Source of the DNA: Holophagales bacterium UBA2201
Lineage (GTDB): Bacteria > Acidobacteriota > Thermoanaerobaculia > UBA2201
Assembly: GCA_002327305.1 (NCBI GenBank)
Contig: DCUZ01000073.1
Location: 1-64,000 of the forward strand
Reading direction: 5' to 3'
Length of the DNA stretch: 64,000 bases
Of this stretch, positions 30,174 through 40,099 are shown piece after piece; the stretch's first letter is position 1; each line of letters begins with the position of its first letter. Made by a program: the position numbers and the translations under genes. Below the pieces are notes generated by a model. It was not told the origin of the DNA and searched no databases. It saw only the letters and a program-made list of their open reading frames with translations.

Positions 30174-30193
30174 TTGTGTTCAGGCCGGCAGAA

Positions 30194-30847
30194 CTATTTC
30201 AAGGTGATCGTCGCCTCGGCCGTCCCCGGGTAGGGAAAGGCGTCGTTGCAGAGGTCCACCACCCCGGTGACGCGGACCTTCTGGCCCGGCTTCAATTCCA
30301 GCGCCTCCATCGGCAGGCGCAGGCGCATGCGGCGGGAGTCCGGCGGTTTCACCCAGTCCGCGCTTTTGAACGCCCCGTCCACCTCCAGTTCCCACGCCGG
30401 ATAGACCCCCTCGGGAAGCTCGGCGTAGTCGTCCCCCTTCTCCACCATCGCCTCCAGCATGGGGCCGTCGATCCATCCGCCCTGGTCGCCGCGGGCGAGG
30501 GAGGTGGAGATCTCGTCGGCCCGCAAGCACCACTCCGCCCCGTTCATCCCCGGATCGAACTGGGGGTCCCCCTCGAGTCCGGTCTTGGGATTGGCGTCGG
30601 CGTCGAGATAGATCTTGACGCCCGCGCTGTAGTTCTTGACGCCGTCCTTGCCGAACCCTCCGAGGTATTCCCGGATGGGCTTCGGATAGGCGACGACGGC
30701 GACGAGGTCGGTCCCTTCCGCCTCCACCGTGAAGGCCACGGCGCCCATCTTCTTGCACTTCACCGTGAGCGTGGGCTCCCCGGCGGCCGCACCGGCGGCG
30801 ATCAGGAAAGCAACGATGACCATCACCAGGATCCATTGAGTTCTCAT
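30194..30847 (-). CDS. Exported protein of unknown function
   Basis: A 217-aa protein with a Sec signal peptide (MRTQWILVMVIVAFLIAAGA, cleavage near AAAGE). The mature part is a single beta-rich domain: LTVKCKKMGAVAFTVEAEGT, a VKIYLDADANPKTGLEGDPQ segment like the carbohydrate-binding-type 'sugar-binding beta sandwich' domains, and a C-terminal VRVTGVVDLCNDAFPYPGTA. The family is not certain. AAAGGAGG precedes the ATG. It lies 68 bp after the large FecR/HExxH gene and may be the last gene of that operon. Confidence 0.7.
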   Translation of the reverse strand: MRTQWILVMVIVAFLIAAGAAAGEPTLTVKCKKMGAVAFTVEAEGTDLVAVVAYPKPIREYLGGFGKDGVKNYSAGVKIYLDADANPKTGLEGDPQFDPGMNGAEWCLRADEISTSLARGDQGGWIDGPMLEAMVEKGDDYAELPEGVYPAWELEVDGAFKSADWVKPPDSRRMRLRLPMEALELKPGQKVRVTGVVDLCNDAFPYPGTAEATITLK

Positions 30848-30915
30848 GGGACCTCCTTTCATCCTTCGACTGGTTCTAATGTAGCACAACCGCACGCCCG
30901 CAGACGGGCGCGGTC

Positions 30916-33900
30916 TCACCGGGTGCGCTGATCGACGCGGCGAACGGCGAGTCCGGAAGGGTCGTCGATGGAGTCCAGATAAAGGACCTCGCCCGTGGCA
31001 GAATCGAAGATCCAAGCCCCTTCCGTCGCGCCGTTGCCCGCCACTTTGGGCACCGCCGTCCAGACGCGGGGACGGCCCACCCCGGCGGGCAGATGGTCGT
31101 AGAGGTTCTTCCGGACGGGCTGCACCTTCGCCTTGCGCGGCTGGAGTGCCCCCTTCAGAACCGCCATCGCTCCCGTGCCCGTGTCCAGGATGAGGACATC
31201 CTGGGTGGCCCCGCTCCCGTTGAAGAGAGGGACGGGGACGAAGCGCCGGGGGGTCTTGACGGCGGCCTGGTGAGGGAAGTGATCGAAAAGGTTGATCGGG
31301 TACCGGGTAACGGTCAACTGATCGGGTCGGCGCTCCACCCCGCCGACATGGTAGAGGACGCCGGCGGCGTTGTCGGCCAGGAGAAAGGCCTCCGTGGCCT
31401 CGTTCCCCGCCTGAAGGTCCAGGGCGGAGACCGTCCCCTCCATGCGCGGAAGGGAGGTCACGGATGAGGCGGCGGGCGTTGAAGGGAGATTCCCCATCTT
31501 CGGAAAGTACAGGGCCCTCCCCGTGGCGGCGTGGTAGAGATAGGCCCCCTGGGTCTCTCCCGACGAGGCCCTCTGCATCAGGAGGGCGAAGTTGCCGTCG
31601 GGAGCGGCCAGGGCGGCAGCCAAGTTCCCCGCAATCTTCCGCACGGTCCCCCGGTAGGACTGGCTCTTCAGATCGGCGTAGTAGGCCATGGCCCCGGTGG
31701 TCGAATCCACGAGGAGGAGGGCCGTGACATTCCCGCTGCCGTCCCGGATCTCCCCCGCGAGAACCTGGCCCGGCCCGGCCGGGGTTCCCGGCGTTCGGTC
31801 CAGGGCCGCGAAAATGTTCTGGTTCATGGTGCGGGTCCTCACGGAGAGGGGATCGCGCTTGACCCGGTCGATGAAGAAGGCATTCCCCGTGTCCAGGTTG
31901 ATGAAAAAGATCCCCTTGGTGGAGTCGTCGTTGTCGTACTTGGGGAGGGCGAGGATGGGACATACCAGGGAGGGGGAGGCGGCGGATTCGATATCCGTCG
32001 GTGAGGCGGCTGCTGCCGCCCCGGGCTGGAAGTCCCCCGTGATTGTGAGGTCCAAGGTCCCGGTGTTGTCGTGGAATAAATCGTCGTTGAATCCGAAATG
32101 GAGCCAGCCGTCGGCGGGAGCCGTGAAGGTGACGCCGGTCACCCCCGCGTCGAACACCGTCCCGTTGAACTGGCCGAGAAGGCGCATCAGGGGAAGGCCC
32201 TGGATCGGCATGCACGGCTTGTTCATCGGATAGGAGCCCTGGCCGGCGGGGCCCACCTTAGGGAAGGCGCCGCCTGCCTGGACGGCGCCTTCGGCCCGGA
32301 GGGCCACCATCTGGCCCGCGCGGAGAAAAACCGTCTGGACGGGGGGCGTTCCGTTGCGGCTGCACATGTCCTTCAGAGGCATGGCCGTGGCGGGGATGGT
32401 GAAGGCGGTTCCCGGAGAGGCCGGCACCATCACCCACCCTTCCGCAACTTCCTCCGGCCTGGCCGTGGGGGCAGTGGCCGATGACGGGGGAGGGGGGGAG
32501 GGGACCGCAGCGGAAGGTGGCGTCTCCCCGGCGGCGGGCGCAGCCGCCGAGGCCCTGCATTGGCGGTCCAGCTCCCCCCGGGCCTCCTCATACGACGCGA
32601 AGGTGCCGTAGACGACATCGCCCGGCCGAATGCCCTCCACGCCGACGACGACAAGGCATCCCCCGGGGGCCGGACGGTTCAGGGCGATGAACTGCTGAGG
32701 AGGTGGGGGTGGTTGGGACGGGGGGACGGGAGCGGCGGTTGGGCGGCCGGCCGGTACGGGGGATGGGGGTTCGAACGCCGGGACGGCCGCGGCGGGGGCG
32801 GCAAAGAGCGCCGGATCATCAAACAATGGCTCGGGTGCGGGAAGGTCAAAGAGGGACCGGGCTGGGGAGGAGGCCGGATCGAACGGGGTCTCCATCACGC
32901 CGGAGGCGAGCACCGTCGCGGCCTTCCCCGCGGTGAAGACGGTCTCGGATCGCGCTGTCTTGGCCCGGACGCGTCCCTCCAGGACCTGGACCTTCACGCT
33001 TCCCCCTTCCCGGACCTCCACCGTCCAGAGCGTCCCCTCGGAGGTGAAGGAGCCGGCCGGGGTGACCACCGTGATCCTACCGCTCACCCCCATCAGGCCC
33101 TGCAGGACCTGGACCTCGGTGGGGGAATTGAACCGGAAGGCGGTGCCCTCGGGAACGGAAAGCTGGACCAGTTCCCCCCGTTCCGTGTCCGCCATCATAA
33201 CGAGGAAGGAATTTTTCACGACCTGGATCTCTTCCCCGGGCAGGAGTGCGTGGAGCGTCGCCGTTCCCGCCGCGGTGACGGCGCGACCGTTGACGGTGAA
33301 GACGCCCCCCGCGGCGGTGCGGGGCATGATGGAGATCTCGGGCTGGTCCGTGCAGGGGACGATGTTGAACCGGCGGGCCGTTTCCAACACCGCGCCCGAA
33401 GCGGGACTGCCGTGCTTCTCCTTCAGGACGATCCACTCGCGCATCGTTCGGGCGGGGACCCACTGCGCGAACCAGGCGTCGTCCTTTTTCGCGAGCATCA
33501 CCCGGAGATAATCCCCGAAGACGAGGGGCGCGCCGAAGGCGATCCCGGACCCGTAGAGGGATTTGAGAAAGGTCGTCTGGATCCCCTCGATCCGGCACCC
33601 CCCCGAATGGGCCAGGGTCCGGGCCCTTTCGTCGGTGTCGAAGTCGGTGAGATAGCCGCGGTCGTAATAGACCGATTCCTTGAACTCCGGATGGCGGGTC
33701 TTCAGGAAATGGAACATCAGGAACGCGAAGAAATCGGCGGTAGCCTCGTTGAAGGAGGCGACCCTTTGGGCCAGGTCCGAGGTGTTCTCCGGAGGTTTCC
33801 ATGTGGTGTGTTTCGATCCCATTCCCTTGAGCAGGTTGTAAAAGAGCTTCAGTTTGGCCGCCTCCACCAGGCGGGTGTGGATGAAATGCCCCATCTCGTG

Positions 33901-35028
33901 GAAGAGGATGGCGTAGGCCGGGTCGGCGTCGTGGAGGGGGGAGGCGACCAGGTAGGGGTTGGCGTCCCAATAGTCCCTCCGGGTCCCGGGGATCTGGATC
34001 CGCTCGGGGGGATCGAACTCCGTCATCGAGTAGTTGGGGACCGTGCCGGTGTACCCCTCGGCGAATCGCAGGCGGTCCAGGTCCCCCAGAAGGCCGCCGC
34101 GGGCCGCCGGAGTGAGGGGCATGGCTTCGATGAACTCCCGGACATAGCCCTTGACGCGCGCCTCGTGTTCGAGGGGGGTGAGCAGGTCCACCTTGCCCAT
34201 CTCCAGGACCGTCCCCGCCTTCAGTTCCCCTTTGAGGGGGATGTCGAGGCGGCCCCGCGCACCCTCGGCCCAGTAAAGATGGAAAACGTCCCGGATCTTC
34301 GGATACTCCCCCGAAGCGGGGATTCGGGCCAGGACAAAGAACTCCCCCTCCGGGACGGTCCGGCGCTCGCCGGAGGCGAGGTTCGACCCGAGGATGTGGG
34401 CCGTGGGGGGCATGAGCCGGGGCGGCGATTCGTTGTACCGGGACTCCATGTCCGGTCCCACGGTGACGCCGCGAATGAGGGCCAGGCCCAGGGGAAAGGC
34501 ATCGGATCGCGATCGAACCGGAGGACTGGCGGTGCTCTCGTCCAGGGAGGCTTCCAGGACCACGGCCAGCGGCACGGCGTCCAGGAAGGCGGCGTCGTCC
34601 TCTATCGGCTTGCGGATCGTCAGTGTGGTCGTGAAGGTTCCCGAGGCGTCCAGCCGGAAGGTGCGGTCCGCCAGCGAGACGAATGGGGCCCGGTGGCCGT
34701 CCACGATCGCCAGCGTTCCCGTCGCCCCCGCCAGGGGGCGCCCCGCCGCGTCCCCGCCGCGGACCATGATGGCGGCCCGGCCCGGCACCGGGATGAATCC
34801 CGCTTCACCGCAGGTGATCGTGAGGGCGGCCGGGTCGGCCTCCCCGAGGGCGAGGACTCCCTCCGCCGTCTCGAAACCGTCGTCGGCGGCGCGCACCCGT
34901 ACGGAGGCCTCCGACGGCGCCTGGGCCAGGGCGGCGGCGGGAAAGCCGGCCGGAACAAAGAGAACGACGATAATAAGCCCGGCCAACGCGTTGGCGTTGG
35001 ATCGGATGTGGCAGGATCCGGCGGTCAT
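30916..35028 (-). CDS. Large secreted HExxH (gluzincin-like) protein with FecR domain
   Basis: A 1370-aa exported protein (Sec signal with a long n-region, core LAGLIIVVLFVPAGFPAAALA). The metalloprotease-like core has ILFHEMGHFIHTRL (about residues 374-387) and a downstream acidic helix FNEATADFFAFLMFHF (about 424), the gluzincin zinc-ligand arrangement. A FecR-type domain follows (~636-716; GLMGVSGRITVVTPAGSFTS). A C-x32-C module spans Cys791-Cys824. Past ~1000 are repeats of the form GATnnxxxxDxxTGxxxYL. AAGGAGGG precedes the ATG. It starts 25 bp after a second HExxH gene. Substrate unknown. Confidence 0.8.
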   Translation of the reverse strand: MTAGSCHIRSNANALAGLIIVVLFVPAGFPAAALAQAPSEASVRVRAADDGFETAEGVLALGEADPAALTITCGEAGFIPVPGRAAIMVRGGDAAGRPLAGATGTLAIVDGHRAPFVSLADRTFRLDASGTFTTTLTIRKPIEDDAAFLDAVPLAVVLEASLDESTASPPVRSRSDAFPLGLALIRGVTVGPDMESRYNESPPRLMPPTAHILGSNLASGERRTVPEGEFFVLARIPASGEYPKIRDVFHLYWAEGARGRLDIPLKGELKAGTVLEMGKVDLLTPLEHEARVKGYVREFIEAMPLTPAARGGLLGDLDRLRFAEGYTGTVPNYSMTEFDPPERIQIPGTRRDYWDANPYLVASPLHDADPAYAILFHEMGHFIHTRLVEAAKLKLFYNLLKGMGSKHTTWKPPENTSDLAQRVASFNEATADFFAFLMFHFLKTRHPEFKESVYYDRGYLTDFDTDERARTLAHSGGCRIEGIQTTFLKSLYGSGIAFGAPLVFGDYLRVMLAKKDDAWFAQWVPARTMREWIVLKEKHGSPASGAVLETARRFNIVPCTDQPEISIMPRTAAGGVFTVNGRAVTAAGTATLHALLPGEEIQVVKNSFLVMMADTERGELVQLSVPEGTAFRFNSPTEVQVLQGLMGVSGRITVVTPAGSFTSEGTLWTVEVREGGSVKVQVLEGRVRAKTARSETVFTAGKAATVLASGVMETPFDPASSPARSLFDLPAPEPLFDDPALFAAPAAAVPAFEPPSPVPAGRPTAAPVPPSQPPPPPQQFIALNRPAPGGCLVVVGVEGIRPGDVVYGTFASYEEARGELDRQCRASAAAPAAGETPPSAAVPSPPPPSSATAPTARPEEVAEGWVMVPASPGTAFTIPATAMPLKDMCSRNGTPPVQTVFLRAGQMVALRAEGAVQAGGAFPKVGPAGQGSYPMNKPCMPIQGLPLMRLLGQFNGTVFDAGVTGVTFTAPADGWLHFGFNDDLFHDNTGTLDLTITGDFQPGAAAAASPTDIESAASPSLVCPILALPKYDNDDSTKGIFFINLDTGNAFFIDRVKRDPLSVRTRTMNQNIFAALDRTPGTPAGPGQVLAGEIRDGSGNVTALLLVDSTTGAMAYYADLKSQSYRGTVRKIAGNLAAALAAPDGNFALLMQRASSGETQGAYLYHAATGRALYFPKMGNLPSTPAASSVTSLPRMEGTVSALDLQAGNEATEAFLLADNAAGVLYHVGGVERRPDQLTVTRYPINLFDHFPHQAAVKTPRRFVPVPLFNGSGATQDVLILDTGTGAMAVLKGALQPRKAKVQPVRKNLYDHLPAGVGRPRVWTAVPKVAGNGATEGAWIFDSATGEVLYLDSIDDPSGLAVRRVDQRTR

Positions 35029-35053
35029 GCAGTCCCTCCTTCGGCCCTTTCCC

Positions 35054-37912
35054 TCATCGAAGCCACGGGTAGGTGCTCCGCAATCGTTCAACGAGGGGAA
35101 GGAGTTCGCCCTTCTCGGCGGCCCAGTAGGCTTCCACGTCCTTCAGCGCCTTCCTGCAGGGTTCGATCCTCGAAAACTCCTCCCGCATCCACTCGATCTG
35201 CCCCCGGAGCTTCGCTTCGTCGGAGAAGGTGCACTTGCCCGGATTGGCACGGCAGGTCTTGTTGGCGGATTCGACCCTATGCGGTTGGATGGGAAAGCTG
35301 CCCTTGTCAAAGAGGCCGCGAAGTCCGTTCATGTACTCCCCCACGGAGAACATGCAGTTGAGGTTCAGGGCATGCAGCTGCTGGGAAGCATCCCTAATCC
35401 GGGATATTCCGGCCCGGTCCGAATCCTGGATCGTGTTGCCCGGTTCAAAGCGTTTTTCGATGTATGTGGCGAGTGTTCTGAAAAGTGCATCCGCCTCATC
35501 CTCAATTTTTATCCTCCGTCCCTCCAGGGTGACCATGGCCTCCTCTTTCGGCGCATATTCCGCTGCAGCCGCTGCGAGCTGATCCTTGCACTGGGGGCAG
35601 AACTCCTCGAAGTGGGACCTGTCGGAGGAGAGACTACCCACCCAAGCGGGGAGAGCACGAAGAAGCGTATGGTAGTAGGTCTCGATGGCGCTGGTAGAGA
35701 CGGGGGCCGAGCCGTAGTCCGGAACCTCCTCTTTTTTCCTTAACGCACATTTGACCTCCATCATCCCTTTTGCGCGGGCGTCGGCCAGAGTGGGGTCATC
35801 TCCCAGTCCCACGGGGACCGCGGTGAGGAGGAGTGCCCTCGTGTCCTTCTTGAAGGGCAGCGTCGCCGACACCGGTCCGGACGATCCGGTGACGGATCCG
35901 TGAAAGACATGCGGCTGGGGGATGTAGGCCTGCGATCCGAATTTCTCCATCGAAAAGACGGGCACCTGGAAGGGCAGCGTCGCGCCGTCCCCCGGCGTGA
36001 AGGTGACGGTGCAGTCCACCGTCGCCGCACCGTCCGGGTCGCGCTCGGCCGGAGTGACCTTGAATATCCGGGCCTCCCCGGGGGGCATCGACAGGGGGGG
36101 AAGATCCATCGGCCAGGGATTGGAGACGCCTGCCGTCGATACGGACAGATCCTGGGGATTACCCATGAGAAAGGGTATCTTGCGGTTCAACCGCGGATCG
36201 ATTGCCTTCCCTCCATCGAGGAGAAAGGCGAAGGAAAAGGCCTTCCACGCCTCGGAGAGCGAGACGGGGTCACCCCCCTCCTTCGGCATCTGCCTTCCCC
36301 GCCGGGCGACGGCCCGTCTCACCGCCATATAGGCCGAACGGGCGGCATTATTCTCGACCTGCCTCTGGCACTCGCCCAGGATGTCGGCCATGATCTCCTT
36401 CCCGTAGCGGCGGGTCAGAAAGTTGAAAAAGAGGCCGGTGCTGTAGCCATCCGAAGGATTCGAGAGGCGCTGAAGCCCCGCGGGGTAGAGTTCCTGGTTC
36501 AGGATGGGGTCGTTGTTGCCGGGGATGAAGGCGGGGTCGTCCACGAAGGAGATTTCCGCGGCGGTGGAGAGGGCTTCGTTGAGCCAGCCGTAGTGATTCC
36601 CGCCGCCGGCGAGCGTCCATGACGACAGGTTCCCCTGGTACAGGGGCTGAACGTGATGAAAGAGTTCATGAACGAGACTGGCCCCCAGGCGTCGACGGTC
36701 GTATTCCGGAATATTGGACGGCAGGTTCAAGTCGATCCACTTTCCCCCGGTCTTGCCCTGCCAGTAAAAGCCATAGATCACCTCATGGGATTGGATCCCC
36801 ACATAATAGACGTCCAGTTTGGAGGGCACGGGAGGATAACGGAGGCCGAGGCCGTCCGTGAGAAAGGTCCTGGCCTTTTCCAGTTCGGAAAGGGTGACGG
36901 CGACCGTCTCCCCGGGGATGAGATTCTTTTTGTAGTGGAGGACGAAATGGTCGCTTTCTTCCTTGTCCAACAGGCACCGGCTGGCCTCGTCCCAGACCAG
37001 ATAGGTGACGCCGGCGGCCAGGGTCACGAGACCCCAGACCACGAAAGAGTGATGATGGAGGGTGGCTTCCCAGGTGTCGGTCCCCGGGTCATAGTCCGCC
37101 CCGTGAAGGCGCCATCGTCCCTCCGTGGTTCCGGCGCTGACGCTGTGCCCCTCCTCGAAAAAGGCCAGGGCGACCCGCGCGCGGTCCTGCGGCGGAACGG
37201 CCGTGCCTTTGGGCAGGGTGACCCGGACCGCCCCGGCGGTCGAACCCTCGCGACGGGGGGTGATCGATACGACCGGGGAGAGTGCATCGAGGGGAACCTC
37301 GGGAGGGGCGTCTTCAACCACGACCTTGGCCTCCACCTCGGACCCTTCGGGGACGAACACCTCCACCCAATCGACGCCGGTCTTCTTCCACTCCATGCCG
37401 GGGGCGGGTCGCGGGGGCGGGAGGGGTTCCTCCGGGATCGGGGAGGGCTTCGGGGCGGGGGGAGGGGCTCCCCGCTCCGGGGCCGGGAAGGATCCGCACT
37501 TTTCATAGAGAAGGATCTCCGCCATCAAGCGGGAGAGATTCCCTTCCAGAATCGTATCGCCCCGTTGCAGTCCTTCCTTCCCCCGGACGAGCCGGCACTC
37601 GTTTTTCCGGTTGACGGCGAACCACTCCCCCCTCTCCTCAACCGGCACCGGGCACTCCCGTCTCAGGACCGCCAACCCCTCCAGGATGGGATAGGGGCCT
37701 CCGTAGACATGGTCGCCCGACTGGAACTCCGCCACATTCCTGACGAGAAGGCACCGCGCCTCGGAGGCGCGGTAGGCGGCGTAGTAGCCCGAAGGGCTTT
37801 CCCCGAGGGAGGATGACGGCGGAAAGAATGTTAGAAAGGCCAGAAACAGCGTCACTGGAGAGGCGGGAAAACCAAACCGCACGGGAACGGGGGGCCTCGC
37901 GGCGATCCTCAT
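35054..37912 (-). CDS. Secreted HExxH (gluzincin-like) protein with two C-x32-C modules
   Basis: A 952-aa exported protein. After the signal region (FPASPVTLFLAFLTFF) come two C-x32-C modules, Cys54-Cys87 and Cys106-Cys139, a proline-rich linker, and a beta-rich domain. The protease-like core has SLVHELFHHVQPLYQ (about 413-427) with the acidic helix GWLNEALSTAAEIS (about 447). The C-terminal ~300 residues are helical and carry a CPQC pair. No named family recognised. Start: ATG exactly 6 nt after TAAACT (37924-37919), so probably leaderless. It heads an operon with the 1370-aa protein. Confidence 0.8.
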   Translation of the reverse strand: MRIAARPPVPVRFGFPASPVTLFLAFLTFFPPSSSLGESPSGYYAAYRASEARCLLVRNVAEFQSGDHVYGGPYPILEGLAVLRRECPVPVEERGEWFAVNRKNECRLVRGKEGLQRGDTILEGNLSRLMAEILLYEKCGSFPAPERGAPPPAPKPSPIPEEPLPPPRPAPGMEWKKTGVDWVEVFVPEGSEVEAKVVVEDAPPEVPLDALSPVVSITPRREGSTAGAVRVTLPKGTAVPPQDRARVALAFFEEGHSVSAGTTEGRWRLHGADYDPGTDTWEATLHHHSFVVWGLVTLAAGVTYLVWDEASRCLLDKEESDHFVLHYKKNLIPGETVAVTLSELEKARTFLTDGLGLRYPPVPSKLDVYYVGIQSHEVIYGFYWQGKTGGKWIDLNLPSNIPEYDRRRLGASLVHELFHHVQPLYQGNLSSWTLAGGGNHYGWLNEALSTAAEISFVDDPAFIPGNNDPILNQELYPAGLQRLSNPSDGYSTGLFFNFLTRRYGKEIMADILGECQRQVENNAARSAYMAVRRAVARRGRQMPKEGGDPVSLSEAWKAFSFAFLLDGGKAIDPRLNRKIPFLMGNPQDLSVSTAGVSNPWPMDLPPLSMPPGEARIFKVTPAERDPDGAATVDCTVTFTPGDGATLPFQVPVFSMEKFGSQAYIPQPHVFHGSVTGSSGPVSATLPFKKDTRALLLTAVPVGLGDDPTLADARAKGMMEVKCALRKKEEVPDYGSAPVSTSAIETYYHTLLRALPAWVGSLSSDRSHFEEFCPQCKDQLAAAAAEYAPKEEAMVTLEGRRIKIEDEADALFRTLATYIEKRFEPGNTIQDSDRAGISRIRDASQQLHALNLNCMFSVGEYMNGLRGLFDKGSFPIQPHRVESANKTCRANPGKCTFSDEAKLRGQIEWMREEFSRIEPCRKALKDVEAYWAAEKGELLPLVERLRSTYPWLR

Positions 37913-38077
37913 GGGGTCAGTTTACCGACCGGGTTGGAAGATGTCAATGATGTAAAGAATCCCGTCCGCCCGCGGCAGCGAGGCGTCCAAGGTTATGATC
38001 TCCTGGCGAAAAACCCGGCCAAGCGCTCGTTCGGCGGGTTCTCTCCCCTTTTGTCCCGGGGATTGCTCGACCGCGGC

Positions 38078-40099
38078 TCATGCCTTCTCCAGCAGTTCGT
38101 CGATGGCCTCCGCCGGGACGGGGTGGCAGAAATAGAACCCCTGGGCGTAATTGCAGCCCAGGCCGCGCAGCAGTTCGAGCTGGGCCTCCGTCTCCACCCC
38201 CTCGGCCAGCACCTCCATGTGGAGGTTCTGGGCGAGGAGGATGATGGTCTTCACGATCTCCAGGCTCTCCTCGTCCGCCCCCAGGCGGTGGATGAACGAG
38301 CGGTCGATCTTGAGGGAGTCGATGTGGAACCGCTGGAGATAGCTGAGGGAGGAGTAGCCGGTCCCGAAGTCGTCGATCTGGAGGCGCACGTCCAGGGCCT
38401 TGAGCCGCAGCAGCATGGCCGTCGTGTTCTCGGGGTTGCTCATCGCCACGCTCTCGGTGATCTCCAACTTGAGGTCGCCGGCCTCGAGGCCCGATTCGGT
38501 CAGGGCCTTCTGGATGAAATCGATCAGTTCGGGCTTGAGGAACTGCTTGCTGGAGACGTTCGCGCTCAGCGTGGTCTTCCGGTGCCGGGGATGGCGTTTG
38601 TGCCACGCCGCCACCTGCAGGCACGCCTCCCACATCACGCGGCGGTCGATGGCGATGATGAGCCCCGTCTCCTCGGCCAGGGGGATGAAATCCTCCGGGA
38701 GGATCAGCCCCCGCTCGGGATGCTGCCACCGGGCCAGCGCCTCGAACCCCACGATGCGGCGGTCGGCCAGGGTGATGATCGGCTGGTAGTGGACCACGAA
38801 TTCGTCCCGTTCGACGGCCCGCCGCAGGTCCATCTCCAGGGCGAGCAGGTCCATCGCGCGGGCGTGCATCTCCCGGCCGAACACCTCGTAGCGGGCCCGG
38901 CCCTGGGCCTTGGCCCGGTACATGGCGAGGTCGGCGTCGCGCAGGACCTCCTCGGGCTTGGCGTAGTGCGGCTCGCTGTAGGCGATCCCGATGCTGGCGG
39001 TGGCGTACACCTCGTGGTTCTCCAGGGGGAAGGGCTCGGTCAGCGACTCCAGGACCCGTTTGGCCACCCGCGTGGCGTCCTGAAGCCCGGCGATGTCGTC
39101 GAGCAGCATGGCGAACTCGTCCCCTCCCAGGCGGGCGACCGTGTCCCCGGGGCGCAGGCAGGCGGCCAGCCGCTGGGAGAAACCAACCAGGAGCTCGTCG
39201 CCGAAGAGGTGCCCCAGGCTGTCGTTGACGATCTTGAACCGGTCCACGTCCAAAAAAAGGACCGCGAAGGCGTAGGTCGCGCGGCGCTTCCTGATCTCCA
39301 GGGCGTGGCTGAGGCGGTCCATGAAGAGGGAGCGGTTGAAGAGGCCGGTGAGGCCGTCGTGGAAGGCGTCGTGGAGCAGTTGCTGTTCCGCCGCCCTGCG
39401 CTCGGTGATGTCCATGGCGTAGACGCGCAGGACGCTCCGTTCGGGGAACGGGGAGAGGGTCTCGTGGAACCACGACTCGCCGCATTGCACCTCCCGCGCC
39501 GTCACCGTCGCCCGTCCGCCGGAGTGGGGGGCGAGCCCCTCCAGCAGGGGATGGGCCGTCCCCAGCCGCGCCAGGTCGGGGAACCGGCGGGCCGCCTCCG
39601 GGTTCTGGTAGGTGATCGCGCCGTCGCCGTCGAGTTCGATGATGGGGTGGGGGCTCAACTCGGGGAAGGTGGCCAGCCAGGCCACCTTCTCCTCCGCCGC
39701 CTTGGCCCGGATGGCGAATTCCACGCTCTTGTCCAGGGCCTCGGGGGAGAGCATCCCCTTGGAGAGGTAGTCGGAGGCGCCCGCCTTCATGATCTCCACG
39801 GCCACCTGCTCGTCGCCCTGCCCCGTCAGCATGATGACGGGAGGGTGGAACCCCGCCGCCCGCATCTCGGTCAGCACCTTCAGGCCGTTCCAGCGGGGGA
39901 GGCGGTAGTCCAGCAGGACGCAGTCGCAGGTCTGCCGCCGCAGGACCGCGAGGCCCTCCTCGCCGTCGCCGGCCTCCTCGATCGCCGCGCCGGGCCGGGT
40001 CTGGAGGATCGCCTTCCGGATGGCGAGCCGGTCCACCAGGTCGTCGTCGATGATCAGGATGCTCAGGGGAGGGGCCGCCCGGTCGCCCACGGCCGTCAC
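38078..40099 (-). CDS. REC-PAS-GGDEF-EAL response regulator
   Basis: A 673-aa cytoplasmic protein. Residues ~12-125 are a receiver domain (LIIDDDLVDR, phospho-acceptor Asp ~62 in VLLDYRLP, LTGQGDEQV). A PAS domain follows at ~130-245. The GGDEF domain has intact FLDVDRFKIVNDSLGHLFGD and RLGGDEFAMLL (~323), and the EAL domain has VGFEALARWQHPERG (~451) and IDDFGTGYSSLSYLQRFHID. Both active sites look intact, so synthesis and breakdown of c-di-GMP are both possible. The GTG start follows the TAG of the preceding regulator with no gap. Last gene of a three-gene signalling operon. Confidence 0.94.
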   Translation of the reverse strand: MTAVGDRAAPPLSILIIDDDLVDRLAIRKAILQTRPGAAIEEAGDGEEGLAVLRRQTCDCVLLDYRLPRWNGLKVLTEMRAAGFHPPVIMLTGQGDEQVAVEIMKAGASDYLSKGMLSPEALDKSVEFAIRAKAAEEKVAWLATFPELSPHPIIELDGDGAITYQNPEAARRFPDLARLGTAHPLLEGLAPHSGGRATVTAREVQCGESWFHETLSPFPERSVLRVYAMDITERRAAEQQLLHDAFHDGLTGLFNRSLFMDRLSHALEIRKRRATYAFAVLFLDVDRFKIVNDSLGHLFGDELLVGFSQRLAACLRPGDTVARLGGDEFAMLLDDIAGLQDATRVAKRVLESLTEPFPLENHEVYATASIGIAYSEPHYAKPEEVLRDADLAMYRAKAQGRARYEVFGREMHARAMDLLALEMDLRRAVERDEFVVHYQPIITLADRRIVGFEALARWQHPERGLILPEDFIPLAEETGLIIAIDRRVMWEACLQVAAWHKRHPRHRKTTLSANVSSKQFLKPELIDFIQKALTESGLEAGDLKLEITESVAMSNPENTTAMLLRLKALDVRLQIDDFGTGYSSLSYLQRFHIDSLKIDRSFIHRLGADEESLEIVKTIILLAQNLHMEVLAEGVETEAQLELLRGLGCNYAQGFYFCHPVPAEAIDELLEKA

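Noticed and set aside
32560..35361. 933-codon open frame on the plus strand opposite the HExxH/FecR gene
   Set aside because: No start signal or domain; the minus strand has a signal peptide, HExxH and FecR in one continuous frame.
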